Origin: JAWKNZ01 sp041391425
GTDB taxonomy: Bacteria > Bdellovibrionota_B > Oligoflexia > Oligoflexales > JAWKNZ01
Assembly (NCBI GenBank): GCA_041391425.1
Contig: JAWKNZ010000002.1
Span: 310,001-374,000, forward strand
Reading direction: 5' to 3'
Length of the DNA: 64,000 nucleotides
In this document: positions 28,728-38,041 of the stretch, in pieces
Layout: each line of letters begins with the position of its first letter
Numbering within the stretch: the first letter of the stretch is position 1
The notes under the pieces: generated by a model
What the model saw: only the letters and a program-made list of their open reading frames with translations
The model's database searches: none
What the model was told of the DNA's origin: nothing
Program-made: the position numbers and the translations under genes

Positions 28728-31580
28728 GTGGTGAAAAGGTTAAAGATGGATTTTGCGCTTGATAATGTAATTAAATTGGAAGGGGTTAGCACCAATAACC
28801 TTAAATCTTTACAGGTAAATTTTCCCCTAGGTAAGATCACAGTAGTGACTGGTGTTTCTGGCTCTGGGAAAAGTTCCTTGGTTTTTGATACGTTATATGG
28901 AGAATCATATAGACGTTATGTAGAAAGTTTGTCGAGTTTTGCTAGGCAGTACCTTCAATCTTTGCCAAAACCTAATGTTTCTGTCGTAGAAAATTTGCCA
29001 CCTTCTATTGCTGTGCAGCAGAGTAGATCAGGTGCAGGTCCCCGCTCAACGGTTGGTACATTAACAGAGTTGAATGATTTATTTAAGGTTTTATATTTTC
29101 GTATTAGTGAAGTTAAATGTTTTCAATGCGATAAAGAAGTTAAAAGAGATTCTGCTGAATCAATTTTTGAGAAGTGTATTGAACAAGCAGAAGGTAAACA
29201 TACGTTATTGTTGTCTTCATTAGATGTATGGAAAAACTTAAAATCTGACGAACTGAAGCAGCAATTGATGAAACAGGGGTTTACTAGGCTATTTGGCAAT
29301 CAAGAAATTGTAAAGATAGAGAATGCAAAGTCTTCTAATTTGAAAAATGCATACGTGGTGATAGACCGCCTTAAACCTTCTTATGAAGAAAAAAGGAGAT
29401 TTATACAGTCTGCAGACTTAGCCTTAAGGCTGGGTAGAGGTCAAATGGCTATTTCGTTTGGCAATGATATTGATCTTAAGTTTTCGTCTAAGCTTGAATG
29501 TGTTAACTGTCAAATTCAATATGTCGCTCCCAGCACTGCTTTATTTTCTTTCAACCATCCAGTAGGAGCTTGCGATAATTGTCAAGGATATGGAAGATCT
29601 CAAATTCTCGATTGGGATAAAATTATTGATGTGTCAAGTTCGATAAAAGAGAAAGGCATTAGACCATTTAATTTTGGTAAGCATGTTGTTTTCTATACAA
29701 AGATGATGAATCATGCTGTGAAGAATGGTATAGATCCAGCAAAAAAATTTAAAGAGTTTACCAAAGACGAATTGCACTGGTTATGCTTTGGTGATGGCAA
29801 GCGCTATCAAGGTATTAAGGGATATTTTTCCTGGCTTGAGACGAAGAAGTATAAGGCTCATTATAGAATTCATGCTGCTAGGTTTAACAAGTATATATTG
29901 TGTGAAGCCTGTCATGGTGATCGTCTAAATAAATTTAGCTTAGCATGTAAAATCGATGACAAATCAATATCGGATATTAGCAAAATTTCAGTAAAAAGAT
30001 TGATCTCTTGGGTTGCTAGTCTTTATCAAACTCTCGATGATTTCATAAATATGGGAGAGAGTGTAAATCAGAAGTCTGCTGACCTTGAACATTTATATTC
30101 AAGAAGTTCTAATAATGAAAAAGGCATAATGCAAACTGATGAAGTATTAGATGAAATTGCGAAAAGACTTACTTATCTAAATAGAATTGGCTTGCATTAC
30201 TTACAGCTTGACCGTAGTTCTTCGACCCTCTCTGGGGGAGAGTTGCAACGTATTAAATTGGCTCGTTGTTTAGGAAGTTCGCTAACTGATACTCTGTTTT
30301 GCTTGGATGAACCAACTGTCGGATTGCATGTTCGGGATAGTATGAATTTGCTGCGTGTGCTGCAAGATATTAGGGATCAGGGAAATACTATTGTTGTGGT
30401 AGAACATGAACGAAGTATTATTGATGCTGCTGATTATTTAGTAGAGATAGGACCAGAGGCAGGACATAAGGGAGGGCAGTTAGTATATTCTGGCCCAGTT
30501 AAGCTACATTCTACAAAATTAGAGTGCCATGCTAAGAAGTACAGAGTAGCTTCTATAACTGATAGTGAAAAATTGTCTAGAAATGCAATTATAATTAAAA
30601 ATGCTAGTGCACATAACTTAAAGAATATTACTGCAATATTTCCTATGGATTCATTAATAACGGTGTGCGGTGTTAGCGGTAGCGGTAAAACCAGTTTGAT
30701 TCAACATAGTTTACATCCTCTGCTTTTAAATAAATTTGGACAGGAAAATGACTATGATTTTTCTGATCGATTAGACTTGATAACTCCGGAGAAATTTATA
30801 AAGCGATACGAGCAAGTGATTATGGTAGGGCAGATACCTCTTAGTCGGAGTAAGAGATCTAATATTGCGACTTACTTAGGGGTTTTTGATTTTATTAGAA
30901 AGCTTTTTTCTGAACAGCCAGCCGCACGTAAAGCTGGATACTCGCCGAGCCATTTTAGTTTTAATGTCGCTGGGGGAAGGTGTGAGAACTGTCAAGGAAT
31001 AGGGATGATAGAAGAAGACTTATCATTTCTAGGTGATATGCAAGTAATTTGTCAGTCGTGTAGCGGCTGTGGTTTTAAAGATGAGGTTTGTTCTATCTAT
31101 TATAAAGATAAAAATTTAATTGATGTTTTGAATATGACAGTCGCTCAATGTCGTGAGTTTTTCTTTGATATTCCTAAAGTCGTGAAAGTTTTAGATGAGG
31201 TCATTAATTTAGGTCTTGGTTATTTAACACTAAGGCAATCCACAAGCTCTTTTTCAGGGGGGGAGGCTCAAAGGCTAAAGTTACTAAAATTGTTAAATCA
31301 AAGGCAAGACGGCAAGCCATCTATATTAATTTTTGATGAACCTACTTCTGGTTTATCTGATTATGATGTTTACAATTTGCTATCACAGCTACGATTACTC
31401 GTGAAAAGTGGGCATATGGTGATTGTTGTTGAGCATCATTTGGAGGTGATAAGTGCTTCGGATTGGATTGTTGAGCTTGGGCCCGAAGCAGGAGAAGACG
31501 GTGGGGAAATTGTTTTTCAAGGCACAGCTGATGAATTATTGAAGAGTAAAAAATCCGTTATTAGAAATTATATTAATTAA
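28728..31580 (+). CDS. UvrA-family ABC ATPase
   Basis: 950 residues, the usual UvrA length. The order matches UvrA: Walker A GVSGSGKSSLVFDTLY (about 42), RRYVESLSSFARQYL, PRSTVGTLTELND, first zinc module, FNHPVGACDNCQGYGR, ABC signature LSGGELQRIKLARCLG, Walker B FCLDEPTVGLH; then second Walker A GVSGSGKTSL (about 645), CENCQGIGMIEEDLSFLGDM...CQSCSGCG, FSGGEAQRLKLLKLL and LIFDEPTSGLSDYD. Several positions differ from canonical UvrA (VVEHHLEVISASDW, QQSRSGAG in place of the usual QK-rich stretch), so it may be a divergent UvrA or a paralogue such as UvrA2 involved in resistance. It recognises damage with UvrB if canonical. The start may be GTG 28728 or ATG 28746 (AAAAGG nearby). Its end overlaps the convergent vWA gene by 8 bases. 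Confidence 0.85.
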   Translation: MVKRLKMDFALDNVIKLEGVSTNNLKSLQVNFPLGKITVVTGVSGSGKSSLVFDTLYGESYRRYVESLSSFARQYLQSLPKPNVSVVENLPPSIAVQQSRSGAGPRSTVGTLTELNDLFKVLYFRISEVKCFQCDKEVKRDSAESIFEKCIEQAEGKHTLLLSSLDVWKNLKSDELKQQLMKQGFTRLFGNQEIVKIENAKSSNLKNAYVVIDRLKPSYEEKRRFIQSADLALRLGRGQMAISFGNDIDLKFSSKLECVNCQIQYVAPSTALFSFNHPVGACDNCQGYGRSQILDWDKIIDVSSSIKEKGIRPFNFGKHVVFYTKMMNHAVKNGIDPAKKFKEFTKDELHWLCFGDGKRYQGIKGYFSWLETKKYKAHYRIHAARFNKYILCEACHGDRLNKFSLACKIDDKSISDISKISVKRLISWVASLYQTLDDFINMGESVNQKSADLEHLYSRSSNNEKGIMQTDEVLDEIAKRLTYLNRIGLHYLQLDRSSSTLSGGELQRIKLARCLGSSLTDTLFCLDEPTVGLHVRDSMNLLRVLQDIRDQGNTIVVVEHERSIIDAADYLVEIGPEAGHKGGQLVYSGPVKLHSTKLECHAKKYRVASITDSEKLSRNAIIIKNASAHNLKNITAIFPMDSLITVCGVSGSGKTSLIQHSLHPLLLNKFGQENDYDFSDRLDLITPEKFIKRYEQVIMVGQIPLSRSKRSNIATYLGVFDFIRKLFSEQPAARKAGYSPSHFSFNVAGGRCENCQGIGMIEEDLSFLGDMQVICQSCSGCGFKDEVCSIYYKDKNLIDVLNMTVAQCREFFFDIPKVVKVLDEVINLGLGYLTLRQSTSSFSGGEAQRLKLLKLLNQRQDGKPSILIFDEPTSGLSDYDVYNLLSQLRLLVKSGHMVIVVEHHLEVISASDWIVELGPEAGEDGGEIVFQGTADELLKSKKSVIRNYIN

Positions 31581-32388
31581 CTCTTCTTAGCCTAACTTTG
31601 AAGTCGATATTGTCGTTGATCCAATTGAAGAATCTTAGTTGCTCGTTAAATGGTTTGTTGGGTATAAAGATATGAGGAGCATTCCAATCTTTCATAACAT
31701 TTGCATCTTGGGTCCAGATTTTTACTCTTTGTCTTTTTACTTTTGTTCTCCAGTTTTTCCCGACATTCGCACTAGTATATAAGACCCTAAGCGTTATATT
31801 TCGGGCTATGTATTCTAATGGTTCTAAGTTGAGTGATCGGAAATCTCCTTTTTTTGGAGAATCGGGAATTCCGTCAGTTAGCATTAATATTGAAATAGGT
31901 CTAAGAACTAAATTTTTGCTTTCAACGTATTCAGCAACTTGTTTGAAGAATGAATTATAGTCAGTCATTGGATTGGTTACATTTTCAGGGAAAATTTCTT
32001 TTAATTTTTTATGAATACTCGGAATATCGAGATGTTCAAACGAATGTATTGGAAAAAAAGTTTTTGCTTCATTGATTTTAGCTCCGCCGATACTACCTAC
32101 AAATAAAGAATGAGGTGATTCTAATTTTCCAAACCCATTTAAATGAGCATATATGTAATTGGCCAAGAATTCTAAGGAATCCGTATAATACTTGTCTTTT
32201 TGAAATGAGCCACTGATATCGACCCCTATAAACATGACAAGACGACCTTTATGACCGTCGGACCCTTTACTGTTTGCTGAACTATTGCTGTCTTTCTTTT
32301 CAAATAAGAAGCACGATGTTAAACATGGCAAAATAATTAAATACAGAATTACTGTTAGTTTGGTACTAATCCTTTGCATAAAGCGCAT
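31573..32388 (-). CDS. von Willebrand A-domain lipoprotein
   Basis: 271 residues. The signal peptide ends in LPCLTSC with lipidated Cys26; a Ser-rich linker leads to a vWA fold. The metal-site motif D-x-S-x-S is D57-I-S-G-S61 (FIGVDISGSFQ), and ILMLTDGIPDS (about residue 165) matches the later MIDAS Asp. vWA lipoproteins bind protein partners through a Mg2+ ion. It starts 3 bases after the stop of a polytopic membrane protein, so the pair is an operon and probably works together at the envelope. The function is unknown. Confidence 0.72.
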   Translation of the reverse strand: MRFMQRISTKLTVILYLIILPCLTSCFLFEKKDSNSSANSKGSDGHKGRLVMFIGVDISGSFQKDKYYTDSLEFLANYIYAHLNGFGKLESPHSLFVGSIGGAKINEAKTFFPIHSFEHLDIPSIHKKLKEIFPENVTNPMTDYNSFFKQVAEYVESKNLVLRPISILMLTDGIPDSPKKGDFRSLNLEPLEYIARNITLRVLYTSANVGKNWRTKVKRQRVKIWTQDANVMKDWNAPHIFIPNKPFNEQLRFFNWINDNIDFKVRLRRVN

Positions 32389-32391
32389 AGT

Positions 32392-33606
32392 TTAATCCTC
32401 AGTTGAATTTTTTGATTTTTTTATGAGTTCTTGTGCCATTAAAAGATTTTTAAAACTTTTGAAGGGAAGTTCAAATAAATGATTCGCGCTAATTAGAAGT
32501 GTGCAAAAATTTATAGAAGCAGCGACTATCTGGAGGGGAGGAAGTATAAATGAGCCAATTATTTCATCGCCTTTTTGGCTTAACCACTCCATATCGTTTT
32601 TGACAGTTTCAAAGCCATTTTTAATATATTTAAATGTATCTTGTGAGTCGCCTATTGCAGCTGTTTGTAACCCTTTAGGTTGCTCTAATCCTGTTCGTTG
32701 GATTATTGCTAATAAAGTTGGTGTGCCTGAGCTAGCAAATAAAAACCAAGTAACTCCGCGGATGCCCATCCATGCGAATGACGAAATGAGAAGGATTGAA
32801 GTTATACCCATTCTAAACTCCCCATCAGAGTGTTGGCTAAACCATGGAACAAGTGCATCTACAAATTCACGATAAAGAAACATGACCTCAAAGACGAAAA
32901 CAAAGACTTCGAATATAGCAATTTGTACGATGCGGCTTATTTTCTTTTGCTTTATGGCTTCGCCAAACGTCGATAGAATGGCAAAGCTTCCTAGTATTAC
33001 TATAAAAAGCATGATTGATAGTGGAATTTGCACGAGCCCTTCCGATAATTCGTTACCTGATAGGCTTTCTAGAATTTCTAGAACTAGTGGAGTTAGGATA
33101 AAAGTAAATAATATGGCCTCAATTAAGGTCCAAAAAATAGTTAAGAAGACCGATAACCAGGGGATTCCGGGTTTGAAATAATCTTGCCCTACATCTTTTG
33201 CCATTCTGACTGGGCTTAATATTATATCTTGGACGGCAAGAAATATTCCCATAAAGAATAAGCGTAGGAGGCCGGTACACCATCCAATCATCTTAAAGGC
33301 AAATGCAAAGATTCCACCCCAAAAGCTAAATATTGAACGAAATAGATCCCACCATGTTACTAAAAGAGCAGATAGATAGATCCTCCTTTGCTGGCGTACG
33401 ATGATCGTTATGAGGCATGGGATGGTAAGCCAACATCCAAATATAGCTGATGTAATTGGCAGTAGGAGTAACACTCTCTTTATTAGCATAACTGCATAGG
33501 GGTCGTTTGAGCCAAGTGCGAAGGCAAGGAGCTCGGTTTGAAAGAAAGTTGGGAAGAATAAAATGGCTAAAATAATTTTGCTAAGACCTTCTGCTTGTGT
33601 ATCCAT
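32392..33606 (-). CDS. polytopic membrane protein, partner of the vWA lipoprotein
   Basis: 404 residues, not recognised. Hydrophobic segments are seen at about 12-32, 43-72, 80-130, 150-180, 195-215, 227-245 and 268-292, i.e. seven or more, with a soluble C-terminal tail of about 100 residues containing a further hydrophobic patch. The composition is rich in Phe, Ile and Trp and lacks any motif I know. Being 3 bases upstream of the vWA lipoprotein suggests the two are made together. A role in envelope organisation is a guess. Confidence 0.65.
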   Translation of the reverse strand: MDTQAEGLSKIILAILFFPTFFQTELLAFALGSNDPYAVMLIKRVLLLLPITSAIFGCWLTIPCLITIIVRQQRRIYLSALLVTWWDLFRSIFSFWGGIFAFAFKMIGWCTGLLRLFFMGIFLAVQDIILSPVRMAKDVGQDYFKPGIPWLSVFLTIFWTLIEAILFTFILTPLVLEILESLSGNELSEGLVQIPLSIMLFIVILGSFAILSTFGEAIKQKKISRIVQIAIFEVFVFVFEVMFLYREFVDALVPWFSQHSDGEFRMGITSILLISSFAWMGIRGVTWFLFASSGTPTLLAIIQRTGLEQPKGLQTAAIGDSQDTFKYIKNGFETVKNDMEWLSQKGDEIIGSFILPPLQIVAASINFCTLLISANHLFELPFKSFKNLLMAQELIKKSKNSTED

Positions 33607-33922
33607 AGCGGACCATTCCTTTTATATATTTATAATGAGGTGGTTGGGTTCTGTAATATACATAATAATATCATATAGTTATAAAATATAGAAACAGGTT
33701 GAATACTTTTTAGCTGTGAAACTGTCCGAACCTTACCATCGCAATGGTTCTGTCAATTTATTTGGCTATTGCCGAGAGGGTGAAAAAGATTGTGTGATGC
33801 TGATTTATTTATGATAAGGAGCTATGGTGAACCTTTGTAGTCACGGGCTTATACATAGTGACTGTTAGTTTTAACGCTTAACTCAGCCCGTATCTGCAGG
33901 AGTTGATTAAATTTTAATCAAG
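33607..33922. other. spacer upstream of panB
   Basis: About 315 bases without a gene, divergent between panB and the membrane protein. A hairpin-capable pair ACGGGCT (33843-33849) and AGCCCGT (33885-33891) lies about 35 bases before the panB start and could influence its translation. I do not recognise a known riboswitch. Confidence 0.4.
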
Positions 33923-34762
33923 GTGGTGGGATTGAGTAGTTTTGTTAAAAACAAACGAATGACGTTGACAAAAATTAGAGCAAAACAAACATCTAATGAG
34001 AAAATATCGATGGTCACGTGTTATGACGCATCGTTTGCCAGATTGATCGATAAAACAAAAATCGATATGATTTTGGTCGGTGATAGTTTAGGCAATGTTA
34101 TGCTGGGATATCAAGATACCATCAGGGTCACGTTGAATGATGTGCTTCATCACTGCAAGGCTGTAAGTCGAGTTAGCGGTAGACCTTTTATTTGTGCAGA
34201 TATGCCATTTATGACCTATCAGGTTTCGGTTGAAAATGCGTTGGAAAACGCAGCCCGTTTGATGCAAGAAGGTGGAGCTCATGGTGTTAAGGTTGAAGGT
34301 GGAGGTCCGGTTTTAGAAAAGATTACTGCCATTACAGAAGCAGGAATTCCTGTAATGGGACATATAGGGTTGACACCACAAAGTATCCATCAGTTAGGTG
34401 GGTATCGTGTCCAAGGTCGGGGACAAGCTGGTCAAGCTTTATTGGATGAAGCTAAACGCATTGAAGATGCTGGTGCTTTTGCCTTAGTATTAGAGATGGT
34501 GCCGTACGAAGTGGCTGAAAAAATTACGTCAGAGCTTACTATTCCGACAATTGGTATCGGTGCAGGACCACGTTGCTCAGGGCAGGTGTTGGTGTTGCAA
34601 GATCTATTAGGGTTTGATGCAGATTTTTCACCTAAGTTTTTGAAGAAATATTTGGACTTAGGTACTATGGTGTGTGAAGCGTTAGATGCTTTTGATTCCG
34701 AAGTAAAAAATGGTATTTTCCCTTCTATTGAAAAGCATAGTTTTGCTGATTCAAAGGAATAA
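33923..34762 (+). CDS. panB: 3-methyl-2-oxobutanoate hydroxymethyltransferase (pantothenate synthesis)
   Basis: PanB adds a hydroxymethyl group from methylene-THF to ketoisovalerate, giving ketopantoate for pantothenate and CoA. The family motifs are seen: MVTCYDASFARLID, ILVGDSLGNVMLGY (the Asp binds Mg2+), FICADMPFMTYQ, GAHGVKVEGG, PVMGHIGLTPQSIHQLGGYR and TIGIGAGPRCSGQVLV. Length normal (267-279). The longest frame starts with GTG at 33923; ATG at 33959 (MTLTKIRAKQ) better matches the usual N-terminus, but its ribosome site is poor, so both stay possible. No panC or panD neighbour. Confidence 0.95.
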   Translation: MVGLSSFVKNKRMTLTKIRAKQTSNEKISMVTCYDASFARLIDKTKIDMILVGDSLGNVMLGYQDTIRVTLNDVLHHCKAVSRVSGRPFICADMPFMTYQVSVENALENAARLMQEGGAHGVKVEGGGPVLEKITAITEAGIPVMGHIGLTPQSIHQLGGYRVQGRGQAGQALLDEAKRIEDAGAFALVLEMVPYEVAEKITSELTIPTIGIGAGPRCSGQVLVLQDLLGFDADFSPKFLKKYLDLGTMVCEALDAFDSEVKNGIFPSIEKHSFADSKE

Positions 34763-34785
34763 AGCTCGAAACATATATGTTAAAT

Positions 34786-34825
34786 CAAAAAAGGGCCACT
34801 TTTCGGTGGGTTGTTCTTTTTGTTT
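34786..34825 (+). terminator. possible weak terminator after panB
   Basis: A short stem CCAC-TTTTCG-GTGG flanked by A-rich and T-rich runs (AAAAAAG ... TTCTTTTTG) about 25 bases after panB. The stem is short, so this is uncertain. Confidence 0.35.
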
Positions 34826-34979
34826 TGTTTGGGTAAAGAAGGTTGATAAATCATTTGATGGATAAGTGCCTGTCAGTTGTGCTGGATAATTTAGGATATA
34901 AAGAAAGAGCAATGGATTTATGTAGATCCATTACATTGGTAGTTTTTCTGAAGCAATACAAGGCCCGTATACTCGGGAG

Positions 34980-35493
34980 CTGAAATTTTTTGAAAAACTG
35001 CAGTATTTTCACCGGATTCGAAGTTCGCTCGGATGCTAGGCGCTAGGAGGTGGAAACCGTGTATGTTGGTACATGAGGATTTCCTGACGACGAAGCAACG
35101 CCAACCGCTAGAAATTCGGAATTTTCACCGGATTCGATTTGCTCGGGTGCTAGGCTAGGAGGTGGGAAACCGCAGTGTACATGTTGGTACATGAGGATTT
35201 CCTGACGACGAAAGCAACGCCGCAACCGGCTAGAAATTCGGAATTTTCACCGGATTCGAAGTTTGCTCGGGTGCTAGGCGCTAGGAGGTGGGAAACCGCA
35301 GTGTACATGTTGGTACATGAGTTTCCTGACGACAAGCAACGCCGCAACCGGCTAAATTCGGAATTTTCACCGGATTCGAAGTTCGCTCGGATGCTAGGCG
35401 CTAGGAGGTGGGAAACCGCAGTGTACATGTTGGTACATGAGGATTTCCTGACGACGAAGCAACGCCGCAACCGGCTAGAAATTCGGATCCGGG
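34980..35493 (+). repeat. tandem array of four ~120-bp repeats with conserved outer ends
   Basis: A leader CTGAAATTTTTTGAAAAACT (34980-34999) is followed by four head-to-tail units: 35005-35120 (116), 35121-35242 (122), 35243-35362 (120) and 35363-35487 (125), then TCCGGG. Each unit runs ATTTTCACCGGATTCGAAG ... GGTGCTAGGCGCTAGGAGG ... CATGTTGGTACATGAGG ... GACGACGAAGCAACGCC ... CTAGAAATTCGGA. The units are nearly identical and differ mainly by 1-6 base gaps. A single inverted copy with the same leader and ends is at 40085-40240. The open frames through it are by-products of the repeat. It ends 55 bases before the dnaJ start. Confidence 0.95.
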
Positions 35494-35548
35494 GTATACA
35501 ATAGGTAGCTTTGAGAGAGGTAAAATATAAATTTGAGGAATAGGCTAT

Positions 35549-36649
35549 ATGGCAAAGGCTGACTATTATGAATTATTAAATATTTCAAAGTCTGCAAGTT
35601 CGGGAGACATTAAAGCAGCTTATAGAAAATTGGCATTAAAATATCACCCAGATAGGAATCCTGGGGATTTAGAAGCTGAAGAAAAGTTTAAAGAAGTTTC
35701 TGAAGCATATGAAGTTCTTTCTAGCCCGGATAAAAAATCAATCTATGATCAGTATGGACATGCTGGTCTTTCGGGGCAAGGCCACCATGGATTCCAAGAT
35801 GTCGGAGATATTTTTTCTAGTTTTGGCAGTATATTTGAGGATTTTTTTGGTTTTGGAGGTGGTGGTGGGAGAAGCCGTGCCCGCAAAGGTGCAGACTTAC
35901 GCTATGATCTAACGATTGATTTTGAAGAAGCTGTTTTTGGAGTTGAAAAGGAAATTGAATTCGATCGGGAAAGCTCTTGCGCCACGTGTGATGGAAGTGG
36001 AGCTGAGCCAGGAACTAGTAGAGTAACTTGTCAGACTTGTGCTGGAAGTGGACAAATCAGGAGAAACCAAGGGTTTTTTAGCGTCGCAGTGACATGCTCT
36101 ACATGTCGTGGAGAAGGTTCAACTATAAAAGATCCATGTAAGTCATGCCGAGGTACTGGGCGTGTTGCTGAGCATAAGAAAATTTCGGTTAAAGTACCTG
36201 CGGGTGTTGATACTGGGTTGCGGTTGCGAGTGTCTGGGGAAGGTGAGGCAGGAATAAATAGCGGTCCGCAAGGTGACTTATATGTTGTCTTGCATGTGGC
36301 AGATAGTGCTATGTATGAGCGAGATGGAGCTGATATTTATTATAAGCATCCGATCGGAATGGCGCAGGCTGCCTTAGGTTGTTCGGCAGTAATCCCAACC
36401 CTCGATGGGGAACAACAAATAGAAATTCCTGCAGGAATACAGCATGGACATGTCATAAAAATACCGTCTTTAGGCGTGCCACATATTAGGGGAGTCGGCC
36501 GTGGAGATTTTCACGTTGTTTTGGAGGTTGTAGTACCCAAAAAATTAAACAAAGAGCAAAAGGAATTGTTGCATAAATTTGCAGAAATAACTGGTGAAGT
36601 CGTTAAAAATCAGAATTCTGGAGGGTTCTTCCATCGCATTTTTGACTAA
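35549..36649 (+). CDS. dnaJ: chaperone DnaJ
   Basis: 366 residues. J domain (residues 5-70) with the HPD tripeptide in LKYHPDRNPGD that triggers DnaK ATP hydrolysis; Gly/Phe-rich stretch (about 88-112); four zinc-finger CxxCxGxG repeats: CATCDGSG, CQTCAGSG, CSTCRGEG and CKSCRGTG (about 148-210); C-terminal substrate-binding domains with VPAGVDTGLRLRVSGEGE. A GAGGAA ribosome site lies before the ATG. A tandem repeat array ends 55 bases upstream, leaving little room for a promoter (TATACAAT at about 35494 is a possible -10). No dnaK neighbour is seen. A terminator follows. Confidence 0.97.
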   Translation: MAKADYYELLNISKSASSGDIKAAYRKLALKYHPDRNPGDLEAEEKFKEVSEAYEVLSSPDKKSIYDQYGHAGLSGQGHHGFQDVGDIFSSFGSIFEDFFGFGGGGGRSRARKGADLRYDLTIDFEEAVFGVEKEIEFDRESSCATCDGSGAEPGTSRVTCQTCAGSGQIRRNQGFFSVAVTCSTCRGEGSTIKDPCKSCRGTGRVAEHKKISVKVPAGVDTGLRLRVSGEGEAGINSGPQGDLYVVLHVADSAMYERDGADIYYKHPIGMAQAALGCSAVIPTLDGEQQIEIPAGIQHGHVIKIPSLGVPHIRGVGRGDFHVVLEVVVPKKLNKEQKELLHKFAEITGEVVKNQNSGGFFHRIFD

Positions 36650-36697
36650 TTTGTTAGTATATCTATTTGTAGCAACTTCAGTAAGGTATTAAGACGT

Positions 36698-36735
36698 AAA
36701 GTCCCCTTAATATGTAACCATAGTGGGGATTTTTT
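36698..36735 (+). terminator. rho-independent terminator of dnaJ
   Basis: AAAGTCCCC and GGGGATTTT form a 9-bp stem with one G-U pair, ending in a T-run, about 50 bases after the dnaJ stop. Confidence 0.8.
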
Positions 36736-36783
36736 ATAGAAGTAAAGTATAGACTGTTCATATCAGAATAGGTTTTAGAAATC

Positions 36784-37752
36784 TTACTCCTTTCTTGCAG
36801 ACCGAATGCGGCCGTTTTGAAGAATGCCATTTTTTAAATAAGGGTTAAACACCCTCCAAGCATAATCAATACTAGATGATGCGAGGCTGAAGGAACTTGC
36901 TATGATTGATTGAAGAAAGACTTCTTGGAGCTCGGAAGTTGTAGAAAAGTCAAACCCCCAGTTTACCTTGTTTATACTCGGATATTGTGCATCATTATGT
37001 GTGGCTCCGACAACACTCACTTCTGACATTGGACCACTTATGTATTTATAAAATAATTTCCGCTTTCTTGAAGTGAAAACATCTGGGTCGGCTCCTAAAA
37101 GAATTACCGGGCAAGAAATTTTCTTCATGTACTTTTTAACTATGGGGTGAACGACGGCTGGATCTAGTAGGATTAGTCCAGCTACTTTGGCTCCTTTTCC
37201 AGTAGCAATTGTTACAGCAGAGCCTCCAAATGAATGCCCTATTAATATAATTTTTTCTTTATCAAATTTATCAGATATAAGTTTTGGGTATGCGCGAATT
37301 AATTTAACTAGTTTGTTAATTGTATTGCCGTTTTCTATCCATTGATTTTTGTTTGGGACTTCAACTGTAAGACAGTAGAATCCCCATGTTGATAAGCGTT
37401 CACACTGGCGTTTATGAACTGATTTATTGAATTTATTTCCGTGAACCATAATAATTAGGGGAGCTATATTATTATGTGTCGGAATAAATAGATCAGTAGT
37501 AACAGCATTTTGAGGACTTAATTGCAGTTTATAATCTTCCACAATATTATTCTTATAAGGCCCTACTTTAGAAAATGCTGAAACGTTGTTGATCTTTTTG
37601 TACACTTTCGCTTCTAGTTTATTCCAGTTAGCGGCAGTAATATCGCTTTGCTCAATATTCGATGTGGCGCATCCACAAAATATCGGTAAAATTATTGACT
37701 GGATGAGTATTGCGATAGGAAACTTATTATTGAGCATATAGTATGTTTCCAT
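36784..37752 (-). CDS. lipoprotein alpha/beta-hydrolase
   Basis: The start is set at 37752 (322 residues), where a near-perfect AGGAGGTGAAA precedes ATG; the longer frame to 37818 lacks one. The signal peptide ends ILPIFCGC with lipidated Cys28. The hydrolase core shows LIIMVHGNKFNKS (oxyanion strand), the nucleophile elbow ILIGHSFGGSAVTIA, LLLDPAVVHP and a His near VVGATHNDAQYP, i.e. a Ser-Asp-His triad of the dienelactone-hydrolase/chlorophyllase-like sort. Substrate unknown; an esterase or lipase at the envelope is possible. It follows two small membrane-protein genes with a 13-base gap and may be cotranscribed with them. Confidence 0.78.
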   Translation of the reverse strand: METYYMLNNKFPIAILIQSIILPIFCGCATSNIEQSDITAANWNKLEAKVYKKINNVSAFSKVGPYKNNIVEDYKLQLSPQNAVTTDLFIPTHNNIAPLIIMVHGNKFNKSVHKRQCERLSTWGFYCLTVEVPNKNQWIENGNTINKLVKLIRAYPKLISDKFDKEKIILIGHSFGGSAVTIATGKGAKVAGLILLDPAVVHPIVKKYMKKISCPVILLGADPDVFTSRKRKLFYKYISGPMSEVSVVGATHNDAQYPSINKVNWGFDFSTTSELQEVFLQSIIASSFSLASSSIDYAWRVFNPYLKNGILQNGRIRSARKE

Positions 37753-37765
37753 TTTCACCTCCTTG

Positions 37766-38041
37766 CTAATCATTAAAATGGCGTTCATATTGCCTATTTC
37801 TGGATTGCCAGGGTTCATAGATCCATTTATTTATATTGGGTATAAATATAAATAAAAGCCCCATTAAGCATATAGGCAGAGCAACAGTTCCCCAATGACG
37901 ACTGTGTACTTCATTTTCAAAAATTAGCATTGTAAAAATAAAAAAGAAAATGAGGACGACAACTCCAAGAAAGAAACGCTTACTTTTGTCGACTATCATG
38001 TATGCATATTTGTTTTTGTTTTCTAAAGAATTATCATCCAT
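37766..38041 (-). CDS. small membrane protein of unknown function (two TM)
   Basis: 91 residues with two hydrophobic segments (about 22-41, RFFLGVVVLIFFFIFTMLIF, and 51-67, VALPICLMGLLFIFIPN) and charged ends. The gene overlaps the one before it by 8 bases and is 13 bases before the hydrolase lipoprotein, so it fits an operon. No family recognised; a purine-rich GAGAG precedes the ATG. Confidence 0.6.
   Translation of the reverse strand: MDDNSLENKNKYAYMIVDKSKRFFLGVVVLIFFFIFTMLIFENEVHSRHWGTVALPICLMGLLFIFIPNINKWIYEPWQSRNRQYERHFND

Noticed and set aside
34980..35493. CRISPR array
   Set aside because: Units of about 120 bp repeat as a whole without unique spacers, and no cas genes are near.
35043..35504. 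Open frames through the tandem repeats on both strands
   Set aside because: They only reflect the repeat; the frames are interrupted by unit-to-unit indels and have no start signals.
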